IMG/VR virus record: IMGVR_UViG_3300044997_000317
Location: 1 to 22,263 of that record
Direction: 5' to 3' (one strand)
Origin: a virus
DNA: 22,263 nucleotides
In this document: in pieces, positions 15,480 through 22,263 of the stretch
Layout of the letters: each line of letters starts with the position of its first letter
Numbering within the stretch: the stretch's first letter is position 1
Position numbers and translations under genes: made by a program
The notes under the pieces: model-generated
What the model was told of the DNA's origin: nothing
Database searches by the model: none
What the model saw: the letters and a program-made list of their open reading frames with translations, nothing else

Positions 15480-18269
15480 ATCATTTTCGGGAACGTATCT
15501 TAACATACTATTATCCGCTAACTTATACATGTGATATGGAGTTTCACCAACTCTATTCCAAAACGACATTTCTTCATCCGATATTTCCATAACATCTTCT
15601 AACTTATCTTGATCTTCTTCATGAAAAGGTTGTCCATTGATTAGTTCACATTGATCTTTAGTGAAGAATGGTCTGTCCTCAGGGTTTTTAACTAACAATC
15701 CGTTTCTAACTACTTGTTTAAACACTACAAGTAATGGTTCCACTCTTTTGTTAAATGTTGCGATTGCTCGTTGGATGTTATACTGACCTTTCATAATTGG
15801 GTTATTTTCTAAATCCGAAGGGTCAATACGATAACAATTAAGTTGTATTATCGACTCTAAGTTATCAGGAATAGATCCACCATAAGTATTAATATGTTCT
15901 TTAGACCATCCTTTCTTTGGTTTATTAACTTTCTGAACATCACCGTGTGAAGTCTTAGTTCCGTTATTTACATAAAAGATTACATCACCAAGATTTACAT
16001 TGAGACCTTCTTTGATAGCAAGTTCCATATGTGCTTGACGAGACATTAAACTTCCTGCCTTTGTTGTTTGTTTACTAAGAATAATATAGTCATCAATACT
16101 TTGTTTTACTTTTGCTTTGTTTGCAATATCCAACAAAGGTATTTGTAAATCAAATATCTGTTGTAAATATTCATAATAATACTCAACAAATTCTTGGCCT
16201 TCACCATCTAAAAGAAGTTTGATCCCTTTATCTAAGAACTTCTCAATATAAATTGGCATTTTCTTAGATTTAATTGAGTTTCCTGTAAGTTTAATTTTAC
16301 CTTTAGAGGTTATAAGTGCGTAGTTTTTACGAGATAAGTTAATGCACGCAGGCCATTGTCCGTCGGCATCAAGAGCCATCTCACCTCTCATCGCAAGATC
16401 ATTAAATTCCATCACATCTGCTTCTTCACCAATATATTCTTTACCTTCTTTTACCTTCCAATTCAGACCTTTACCAACATATCGTCTTTCCTCAACACCA
16501 TCAGGAACAGAGAAGTTAATACCGTCCGTGTCCATTACAAGAGGTGTATATCCACGATCCATAAAGAAGTTAATCATCATACGAAGATACTGACGACCTG
16601 TACAAGTAATCATCTCACCCTTGTCCATATCACCCCAATGAAATACTTGTGGGGCTGACAAGGATCCAAACATTGAGTTTATGAAGATCTTAATTGGTAA
16701 TTGTTTACGGTCATAAGAAGTTGATTTCTTTTTGTCTATTGTCGCATACTCCTCAGCAAGTTGTTTGTATTTGATACGAGTGTTACGGAAGTAAGACAAT
16801 AAACCTTTCATTGCACCTGTCACATCACATTCGGGGAATACATCGTGAACCAACTGAATGGACGGATATAGAGACGAGTAGTCAAGTTTTAATACGTTCT
16901 TGGAGTATCCTGTTCGAATCAAACGGGAAAGTCCTCCTACAAAGTTCCCTTTGTCATTCTTCGCGGGAATTGCAAGTCCATGTTTATAAGACCATGCCAA
17001 CATCAACATTTTCCATAATGTTGCCGTTCCCATCGTTGAAACTCTTTCATATGTTGTTGGAAGAAGTGATGCCAACAAAAACGAACCTTGGTTGAATTCT
17101 TCGTCAACCAATAGAGTTTCTTCAAGGTCATCGTCAAGATAACGCTCAATAATGTCGTCCCCAGTTGTTTTCAAATATACATTTGAGTGTCTCGAACAAA
17201 CCTCATCAATCTTTGTGTCTACACCAACTTTCTTGTATTTACCATTTTCAATGTTTAACCAATACTCTTCTTTCTCACGATACATCGATCCGATTTTATT
17301 ATGTTCAACATAAACACGATCAGGAGCCTCAGCCTCAATATATTTTGTAATATACTTCAAACCAGCTTCTTTGATGTTTGAGTTGATGGCTTGGGCTCTT
17401 CTAACAGAATGTAAAATGTCAATAATGTTATAACCCCACATTTGAGTTTGAGTAAATTTCTCTACCTCGTTTGCAAGTTTCAACATGGACTCTTTTTGTG
17501 AAATAGATTTCGCAGGGTTTAAAGATTTTGCAACTCGTTTGATATCAATATTCAAGATTTTACATCTTTCATAAATCCAATACCAGTCGAAGTTGAATGA
17601 GTTGTATCCTGAAAGAATTGATGGTTTTTGTTCTTCTATTATTCTAAAGAACTCCGTAATACCTCTTCGTTCTTCATCTTCGTTAGTGCACTCAATAACT
17701 TTTTTGAATCCTTTGTTTGTTTTGATTCCAATCATGAAGATACGACCATCCTTGGGTTCAAGTGAGGTCGTCTCAAGGTCGAATACCATCCTCGTGATGT
17801 CATTGTATTCCTCGAATCCTTTGAATAGTCGTTTTTCTTTTGAGATAAGGTATTGCTCAACAGGGGGAAGAACCATGATAAGGTCTCTTACATTTTCACC
17901 CCAAGGATCAACTCCACCTTCTCTAAAAAACTGAATAAGGTTTCTATAACCTTTCATGGACTTAACAAGAAATGTTAATCCATTATCTAAACGCTCGTTT
18001 TTGTCAGTTCGTAGTTTTTCTATAATGATACCATGTTTTGTCATGGCTTCTTTCTGTAGAGCCTTAGATTTAGAATAAAAATTTAGATTTCGTAAATCTC
18101 CGACCCAAGCAAAAGATATTAATGTATCTTTTTGGATTCGTTTTCCTTTACCAGGAACTTCTTTGATTTTAAAAATTTTGTCGGATAAGTAATCGTATTC
18201 TACGGATACGATAAATTCTTCAGGATCATTTCCCTGAAGAAATTGTTCAATTTCTTCTTGTGATATCAT
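15450..18269 (-). CDS. Family B DNA polymerase (T4 gp43-like)
   Basis: A 939-residue replicative polymerase (T4 gp43: 898). The 3'-5' exonuclease domain has ExoI MVFDLETTSLEP (D164, E166) and ExoII GYNSFNFDWYW (N223, D228), with a likely ExoIII around YNIIDILHSVRRA. Polymerase motif A is LKLDYSSLYPS (near residue 465), motif B KIFINSMFGSLS (near 530) and motif C VMDTDGINFS (near 581), with both catalytic Asp. All catalytic residues are present, so it is probably active and proofreading. The C-terminus would bind the sliding clamp. It starts at ATG 18269 with a 56-nt leader after a TATATTTAT motif; a 6-bp hairpin lies in that leader. T4 gp43 represses its own translation through a leader hairpin, so similar control is possible. 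Its end overlaps the end of the convergent small gene by 30 nt. Confidence 0.96.
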   Translation of the reverse strand: MISQEEIEQFLQGNDPEEFIVSVEYDYLSDKIFKIKEVPGKGKRIQKDTLISFAWVGDLRNLNFYSKSKALQKEAMTKHGIIIEKLRTDKNERLDNGLTFLVKSMKGYRNLIQFFREGGVDPWGENVRDLIMVLPPVEQYLISKEKRLFKGFEEYNDITRMVFDLETTSLEPKDGRIFMIGIKTNKGFKKVIECTNEDEERRGITEFFRIIEEQKPSILSGYNSFNFDWYWIYERCKILNIDIKRVAKSLNPAKSISQKESMLKLANEVEKFTQTQMWGYNIIDILHSVRRAQAINSNIKEAGLKYITKYIEAEAPDRVYVEHNKIGSMYREKEEYWLNIENGKYKKVGVDTKIDEVCSRHSNVYLKTTGDDIIERYLDDDLEETLLVDEEFNQGSFLLASLLPTTYERVSTMGTATLWKMLMLAWSYKHGLAIPAKNDKGNFVGGLSRLIRTGYSKNVLKLDYSSLYPSIQLVHDVFPECDVTGAMKGLLSYFRNTRIKYKQLAEEYATIDKKKSTSYDRKQLPIKIFINSMFGSLSAPQVFHWGDMDKGEMITCTGRQYLRMMINFFMDRGYTPLVMDTDGINFSVPDGVEERRYVGKGLNWKVKEGKEYIGEEADVMEFNDLAMRGEMALDADGQWPACINLSRKNYALITSKGKIKLTGNSIKSKKMPIYIEKFLDKGIKLLLDGEGQEFVEYYYEYLQQIFDLQIPLLDIANKAKVKQSIDDYIILSKQTTKAGSLMSRQAHMELAIKEGLNVNLGDVIFYVNNGTKTSHGDVQKVNKPKKGWSKEHINTYGGSIPDNLESIIQLNCYRIDPSDLENNPIMKGQYNIQRAIATFNKRVEPLLVVFKQVVRNGLLVKNPEDRPFFTKDQCELINGQPFHEEDQDKLEDVMEISDEEMSFWNRVGETPYHMYKLADNSMLRYVPENDLVKFNTITR

Positions 18270-18294
18270 GGTTATTTACTTTTGGTGTATTAGC

Positions 18295-18312
18295 TGTCGA
18301 ATAAGGTCGACA
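18295..18312 (-). promoter_or_regulatory. Hairpin in the DNA polymerase leader (possible autoregulatory operator)
   Basis: A perfect 6-bp stem (TGTCGA / TCGACA) with a 6-nt loop, beginning 25 nt upstream of the polymerase ATG. It is GC-rich compared with its surroundings. T4 gp43 binds a leader hairpin with a larger loop that overlaps the ribosome site; here the hairpin lies further upstream, so the analogy is only suggestive. Confidence 0.35.
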
Positions 18313-18325
18313 TTTACCTTCGTAA

Positions 18326-18333
18326 ATAAATAT
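18326..18333 (-). promoter_or_regulatory. Late-promoter-like motif ATATTTAT before DNA polymerase
   Basis: The sense-strand sequence CTATATTTATTTACG places the octamer 56 nt before the polymerase ATG, the longest leader among the copies. The gap 18270-18373 otherwise holds only the leader hairpin. Confidence 0.5.
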
Positions 18334-18433
18334 AGAAGTAAAAATTACCTAAATCAATCAACTATTTTAATTTTTAAGAGTTAATATTTACGATAGTTAA
18401 TACATCCGAACCATCATAGTAAGATAATCTTTG

Positions 18434-18811
18434 TTAAGATATTGTGTTTAAAAACAAATCACAATTGTAATTTCCGTAAACAGGTGTCGCACTTGTAAAA
18501 TCCGTATAACTTAATGAAAACTTAATATTGTTAAGTTGAAAAAAGTCCGCAATCGTATTAGAATAAAATCCATCGGCAATCACATTATTATAAAAATATT
18601 CACCAATCGTGTTATTGTGAAAATAATTTCCAATTTCATTACCTTGACTAGTACTGAACCCATAACCAAAACGGTCACCAATATTGTTGTTCTCAAAGTA
18701 GTTTCCTATTTGGATATACCCAAAAACACCTAAAATTGTGTTACCTTGAAAGTAATTACCTACTTTATTTCCATTAAAATTATATGAACCAAAATTAGTC
18801 GGGTCGTCCAT
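18434..18811 (-). pseudogene. Fibre fragment 4: end of Asn-rich repeats and C-terminal segment
   Basis: Stop-free stretch with an ATG at 18811 (125 codons). It encodes GNYFQGN-type nonapeptide repeats, then KFSLSYTDFTSATPVYGNY. It is in the same frame as 19001-19525. The frame stays open upstream of 18811 to the TAA at 19001 (repeats continue), so the ATG is likely just an internal Met. Past its TAA another 19 codons (QRLSYYDGSDVLTIVNINS) follow to 18374. Confidence 0.6.
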
Positions 18812-19310
18812 TGTGTTTCCGTCAAATATTTCACCAATAACATTTTCATAAAAGCTTAAGTATATTCTATTATTATTATAACCACCACCAATTATATTCC
18901 CATAAAAATTAAAATAAGTTTTATTATTATTGAATCCATTTGCAACTTCGTTTTTATAGAACTGACCGTTTATAATATTGTTATTGTATGCATTTCTAAT
19001 TTAGTTATTTTGAAAATCTCCATTAGTTATTACATTATTTTCAAATTGGTTACCTATATCATTTCTATAAAATAATCCATTAATAATTGTATTATTATTA
19101 AAATCATCCCCAACTCTGTTTCTTTGGAAATTAGCGGTAATGTAATTATTGTGAAAATTGTTACCAATTAAATTATCATCAAAATCGTCATCTGTGGTAT
19201 TATTATAAAATAAATTACCAATTATGTTATTTGAACAATCGTCATCAAATGTATTATTAAAACAAGAGTTTCCAAATGTATTATTTACATAGGACAGATT
19301 TCCATAAAAT
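18520..19310 (-). repeat. Asn-rich nonapeptide repeats (beta-solenoid) in the fibre gene
   Basis: The coding unit is 27-30 nt, peptide consensus N-x-(I/V)-(G/A)-x-x-F-x-x, for example NTIGEYFYN, NVIADGFYS, NLIGNNFHN, NYITANFQR. Roughly 25 degenerate copies run across the TAA at 19001 without loss of phase. Confidence 0.75.
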
Positions 19311-19525
19311 ACATTGTTGGACAAAATAAAAGAATTATTATTTAAGTTATCTGTGTTGGCGTAATTACCAATAAAATTATTTATCACAATATCTGATGGT
19401 TCGCCAAAAGTTAAATACTCGACAAAACTTTCCGTATCTCCTGTAAAATTAGTTTGTTTGTAATTCAAAGATTTATAACCTAAATCATTTGCCGGTAAAT
19501 TTGAGGTAATTCCCGTAAAATTCAA
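19001..19525 (-). pseudogene. Fibre fragment 3: middle domain end and start of Asn-rich repeats
   Basis: Stop-free stretch (174 codons from a TTG at 19525), but the same frame is open further up to the TAA at 19784, adding LLFAIAGGVKTTNVQIQNVV and flanking residues. There is no ATG or promoter-like motif before it. It ends at TAA 19001-19003 in the middle of a repeat unit (DFQNN-stop-IRNAYNNNI). Confidence 0.6.
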
Positions 19526-20001
19526 ATTTAAATTAGATAATGTTACATTTATGTCTGATGGGTCGATAAAAGATAAATAACTATTTACAACATTTTGAAT
19601 TTGAACATTTGTAGTTTTAACTCCACCAGCAATTGCGAATAATAAATAATGTATTTGAGTGACTCCTATTAAGTTAGAAATAGTATCTATATCGTCTTCG
19701 GTTGAAAAATCGATATTGTGTGTAATACTTTCGTCAATTGTGTTTACGATATAGATATGGTTTACGGATGGATCTTGAGCATCTTAAACTGATTTAGTGT
19801 AAACAGAATAATCAATCCCACCAAAAGTTAAAGTATAATCATGAATATCCGCCTGACCATCTCTATCAGAACCTAAATTACCATCTATTTCAAAATCTGT
19901 AATTGCAATATCATAAGCACTCATCACAAACAAACCAGACTAACAATTTGTAAAATAAGTAGATTCTAAATTAAAATACGAGTCCCCATTTTCTGTTATT
20001 A

Positions 20002-20298
20002 TTAGATCAACCAAAATCTCAATTGGGTTGTTGGAATTGGCGTGGGGGTAGGAGTTGGTGTTGGTGTATTAGTAGGTGTTGGTGTTAGGGTTAAAGGATA
20101 GGTTTTAGTTATTTGCCAAGTTGAGTCACTTGGGAAAACAATAACATTACCGAATGCATCTTCTCGATTTAAGTTATCAAAATTTTCGTCCAAAGTTACG
20201 ATCGTAGTTCCAATGATGTCTCCTGTATTTATAGTAACTCCCGTAAAAATAGAAATACTATTTCCAGTGTACGTCCCTAAAATGTGATTGAAAAACAT
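20002..20298 (-). pseudogene. Fibre fragment 2: beta domain plus second Pro/Thr linker
   Basis: 98 codons from an internal ATG at 20298, in the same frame as the N-terminal fragment. It carries a beta-rich domain (GVTINTGDIIGTTIVTLDEN) and a TPTPTPTPIPTT linker. After the linker the sensible protein continues in the neighbouring frame (PIEILVDLIITENGDSYFNL); adding one C to the ACCC run would join them. Confidence 0.6.
20022..20092 (-). repeat. Pro/Thr linker-coding repeat, second copy in fibre gene
   Basis: Degenerate CCAACA-type hexamers on the minus strand encode a TPTPTPTPTP-like linker. The frame change of the fibre gene lies at its 3' end, in a run of C. Confidence 0.7.
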
Positions 20299-20382
20299 TG
20301 CAGTTTCTTACTCAACATTTTTATTAGATTCTAACACATATGTTATTTTAACCGATTCTGAGTCTATAATTGCATTTAATTC

Positions 20383-20928
20383 TTATATCAATGGTGATGG
20401 AGTCGGACTCGGTATCGGTGTTTCTGTTGGTATCGGAGTTGATGTTGGTATCGGTGTTTCTGTTGGTATCGGAGTTGATGTTGGGGTTGGGCTAATAAGA
20501 ATCGGTCCAGGATCAACACAACACGGAAAATCAACTACATAACAACTCTCATATTCCAAATCATCGGCAATAAAACTTTCTTGAACATTGATGAATAGTT
20601 CATCCCTTATTGGTAATATTAAAGTACCTTGATCATTTCTAAAAAGAAATTGTCCTACATATCTTCCTGGTTTGTTTGTATCCTTAGGTGTGAATTGATA
20701 ATAAACATAATATTCAGGATCAGCATTGGGTTCTATTAATATTTTTTCTACAAACCCTGCGGGTCTTGTTGATATTTTTGGAATTCCAGTTTCAGTATTG
20801 ACCATTGAGAAAAATATTGCACTTTCCTCAATAAAATCCATCATTTTGTTATAATCACTACGACCATCCTTTACTACTTGCATTTTTAATAAAGGGAGAG
20901 TTGCATTTTTTTTAATAAAGAATTCCAT
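20383..20928 (-). CDS. Fibre N-terminal segment (181 codons to first stop)
   Basis: Starts at ATG 20928, 14 nt after an ATATTTAT motif; the TTG one codon earlier is not needed. Residues 1-140 form a beta-rich domain (FIKKNATLPLLKMQVVKDG, then IFFSMVNTETG, VYYQFTPKDTNKPGRYVGQF) that resembles N-terminal attachment domains of baseplate or fibre proteins (BppU-like). A CCVDPGP turn leads to a Pro/Thr linker with two copies of TSTPIPTETPIP. The TAA at 20383-20385 then stops the frame, which continues on the other side (ELNAIIDSESVKITYVL). If the stop is obeyed, this segment alone could still be made as a truncated protein ending in its linker. Confidence 0.65.
   Translation of the reverse strand: MEFFIKKNATLPLLKMQVVKDGRSDYNKMMDFIEESAIFFSMVNTETGIPKISTRPAGFVEKILIEPNADPEYYVYYQFTPKDTNKPGRYVGQFLFRNDQGTLILPIRDELFINVQESFIADDLEYESCYVVDFPCCVDPGPILISPTPTSTPIPTETPIPTSTPIPTETPIPSPTPSPLI
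20389..20494 (-). repeat. Pro/Thr linker with a perfect 36-bp tandem duplication
   Basis: Two identical 36-bp units abut at 20411-20446 and 20447-20482, each coding for TSTPIPTETPIP on the minus strand. Related hexamers flank them. Unit length is a multiple of three, so copy-number change would lengthen the linker without shifting frame. Confidence 0.85.
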
Positions 20929-20942
20929 CAATAGTTTTCTTT

Positions 20943-20950
20943 ATAAATAT
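20943..20950 (-). promoter_or_regulatory. Late-promoter-like motif ATATTTAT before the fibre gene
   Basis: The sense-strand sequence TAATATTTATAAAGAAAACT places the octamer 14 nt before ATG 20928. It lies in the 27-nt gap after the glycosyltransferase stop. The intact promoter suggests the fibre gene is still transcribed. Confidence 0.6.
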
Positions 20951-20955
20951 TACAA

Positions 20956-22263
20956 TTAACATTCTTTTCTCTCTTCGGACTTATAAAAATCAAATCTATT
21001 GTGTTCTGTTGGTGTCATTAGTAACACTGATGAATTGATTCTACCTTTGATAGTTTGTTGATAACAATAAGACATTAGAGTTTGCTCATACGGATGAGTA
21101 AACTTTGTTTCTAAATAACACTTGAAATTACCTTCTTTTGACATTATAATTGGCCAATTAGAAAGATAGATTTCGCCATTTGCGTATGGAACCCCATTTA
21201 ATGATTTTATATTTATAAATTCTAAATTTGGACTATTTGAGTCTTGTCCATGTGTTGGTAAATGTGAGTTGTTAGGCCAACGTTTTTCTCTGATACTTTG
21301 TGGTACATTGTACCAAGACCATTGTTTTTCATGACTACCAAAAAATTCTGTATAATTAAATTTTAAAAAATCAAAGTTTTCTTTTTTCATGATTTCTAAA
21401 ATTTTGTTATATAAATTTGGTACATATCGGTTAAAACCATTTTTACATGTACCTTCTTTTCTGTTGTAGAATAACATATCATCTTCAAAAAACATGTAAT
21501 ACTCTAAATCTGTTTTATCAAAATGGTCCGCAATAAAAACACGACCACCAGTGATTCCAAGATTATCTTTTTTAATGTGAGTAAAACCATATTGATCACA
21601 AAATTTTTGATATTCCTCTGTGGTGGATAAATCAGTTGAATTGTTTAATAAAAATTTTTCAGTTTTTTCTAAAAAATTAGAGTCGTAATCATACATCGTA
21701 TTGACTAATGTCTCGAATTGCTTTGGGCTATTAAATGTTATAACATATAACCCAACTTTTCCTTTTGAAGATTTTTTTATAGTTCTTTTTTTTGTGGTAT
21801 TTTTAATCTCGACATTATTGTTTTTTAAATTTACGAAAAATGTATATAAAAGACCATCAGAATTAATTTCAAAATAATCAATCATGTATGGATGATTATA
21901 TAATAAAATAGTAAATAAACTTTCTTCAGTACCCATTAATCCTTTAGATAGTGTATCACCCATCAAGTTATAGTAACTCGTATTTAAAGGTTCTATCATG
22001 TGTTTAGGGCCACCAAAAAATCCACCTCTTGCAACTTTATCTACTTTGGCGTTTGCATATTCGTTCATTTTTGAATATTCGAATCCATGTATTTCATTAT
22101 TTGCATGATACGGAAAACATATGAAAGTAAAATTTTCGAATTGGTCTACTTTTTCTAATATATTATCGTGAGTAAAATAACCCATATTTACGGTATTTGC
22201 CAAACCAGCGTCAATCCAATATAATTTTTCAGAAACAAATTTATCTAAAATTCTTGCATCGTT
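20956..22263 (-). CDS. Two-domain glycosyltransferase: HtrL/YibB-like plus GT-A domain (partial, 5' end outside window)
   Basis: The frame is open from the window end to TAA 20956 (435 codons); a TTG at 22203 is not the start, because sensible coding (KLYWIDAGLANTVN) continues upstream. The first ~150 residues resemble the HtrL/YibB family: YWIDAGL, then ARGGFFGGPKHMIEPL and MGTEESLFTILLYNHP. After a lysine-rich linker (KKRTIKKSSKGK) the second domain has the GT-A pattern: VGLYVITFNSPKQFETL, then LGITGGRVFIADHF and YYMFFEDDM, whose EDD is the likely metal/nucleotide-sugar site (near residue 260 of the visible part). It also has NGEIYLSNWPIIM near the end. Such enzymes add sugars to lipid, protein or DNA acceptors. 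In a phage it may decorate virion proteins or host surface glycans. It sits directly upstream of the fibre gene; the substrate is unknown. Confidence 0.75.
   Translation of the reverse strand, partial: NDARILDKFVSEKLYWIDAGLANTVNMGYFTHDNILEKVDQFENFTFICFPYHANNEIHGFEYSKMNEYANAKVDKVARGGFFGGPKHMIEPLNTSYYNLMGDTLSKGLMGTEESLFTILLYNHPYMIDYFEINSDGLLYTFFVNLKNNNVEIKNTTKKRTIKKSSKGKVGLYVITFNSPKQFETLVNTMYDYDSNFLEKTEKFLLNNSTDLSTTEEYQKFCDQYGFTHIKKDNLGITGGRVFIADHFDKTDLEYYMFFEDDMLFYNRKEGTCKNGFNRYVPNLYNKILEIMKKENFDFLKFNYTEFFGSHEKQWSWYNVPQSIREKRWPNNSHLPTHGQDSNSPNLEFINIKSLNGVPYANGEIYLSNWPIIMSKEGNFKCYLETKFTHPYEQTLMSYCYQQTIKGRINSSVLLMTPTEHNRFDFYKSEERKEC

Larger units (their letters stand above)
18374..20928 (-). pseudogene. 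Large tail-fibre-like gene with six in-frame stops and one frame change
   Basis: A coherent reading frame of about 850 codons runs from ATG 20928 to TAA 18374-18376. It is interrupted by TAA at 20383 and 20308, a frame change near 20022-20030 (one base missing in an ACCC run, or a -1 shift), TAG at 19940, and TAA at 19784, 19001 and 18434. Between these points the protein reads naturally. Order: an N-terminal beta-sandwich domain resembling baseplate/fibre attachment domains; Pro/Thr linker; a ~90-residue beta domain; second Pro/Thr linker; a ~250-residue domain (YDIAITDFEIDGNLGSDRDG); a long Asn-rich nonapeptide repeat (N-x-I-G-x-x-F-x-x), probably a beta-solenoid; and a C-terminal beta segment (QRLSYYDGSDVLTIVNI). 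It is probably a receptor-binding tail fibre. All neighbours are intact. Decay, stop read-through or sequence error are the explanations. Extent is inferred from the continuous frame. Confidence 0.75.

Noticed and set aside
16342-17934. Several plus-strand frames under the DNA polymerase
   Set aside because: Antisense shadows of a polymerase with all catalytic motifs; no promoter-like motif or recognisable domains.
18434-19525. Diversity-generating retroelement target
   Set aside because: No reverse transcriptase or template repeat in the window, and the Asn-rich pattern is explained by a periodic nonapeptide repeat.
20389-20494. 36-bp repeats as a CRISPR array
   Set aside because: The two units abut with no spacer and encode a Pro/Thr linker in frame.
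20288-20542. Plus-strand frame coding a Gly/Val-rich repeat protein
   Set aside because: It is the antisense reading of the Pro/Thr linker; the minus frame carries a sensible multi-domain protein.
18434-20928. Genome-wide stop codon reassignment (TAA/TAG to Gln)
   Set aside because: TAA ends the sheath, tube, HAD, neck and several other intact genes at the expected lengths, so a global code change cannot hold; only local read-through remains possible.
1-22263. tRNA or other structured RNA genes
   Set aside because: All intergenic gaps are short (under about 125 bp) and AT-rich; I saw no cloverleaf pattern or TTCRA-type arm in them.

Overview
The window is a stretch of an AT-rich, T4-like contractile-tailed bacteriophage (a distant 'myovirus' of the T4 supergroup). 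Evidence is the set of structural and replication genes: a gp18-type tail sheath, gp19-type tail tube, gp26-like tail assembly chaperone, the start of a tape measure, gp13-, gp14- and gp15-like neck and tail-completion proteins, a gp43-like family B DNA polymerase and a SNF2-type helicase. No Shine-Dalgarno sequence is visible before any start. Leaders are short and A-rich, which fits a Bacteroidota (flavobacterial) host; the host is inference only.

Layout. Positions 1-8387 are almost all minus-strand virion genes, read from high to low coordinates: gp14-like, gp15-like, a greatly enlarged sheath, a HAD-fold phosphatase, tail tube, tail assembly chaperone (with an apparent +1 frameshift extension) and tape measure (cut by the window start). 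One tiny plus-strand gene of ribbon-helix-helix type sits between sheath and gp15-like. Positions 8388-15479 are plus strand: a helicase carrying a LAGLIDADG intein in its Walker A motif, a small unknown protein, a zinc-metallopeptidase/superoxide-dismutase/unknown fusion, a gp13-like neck protein and a small beta-rich protein. Positions 15450-22263 are minus strand: DNA polymerase, a large tail-fibre-like gene broken by six in-frame stops and one frame change, and a two-domain glycosyltransferase cut by the window end.

Regulation. Nearly every transcription unit starts with the same oriented octamer, (A/G)TATTTAT, usually 13-17 nt before the ATG. I read it as this phage's version of the T4-type late promoter (TATAAATA). 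Intrinsic terminators follow the sheath and the tail tube. A small hairpin lies in the polymerase leader.

Most notable items: (1) the fibre gene, whose reading frame is preserved across six stop codons, every one of which is a single C-to-T change from a Gln codon; (2) the +1/-2 frameshift tail chaperone; (3) the oriented TATTTAT motif; (4) the peptidase-SOD fusion; (5) the 1122-residue sheath, which shares Pro/Thr linkers with the fibre gene.
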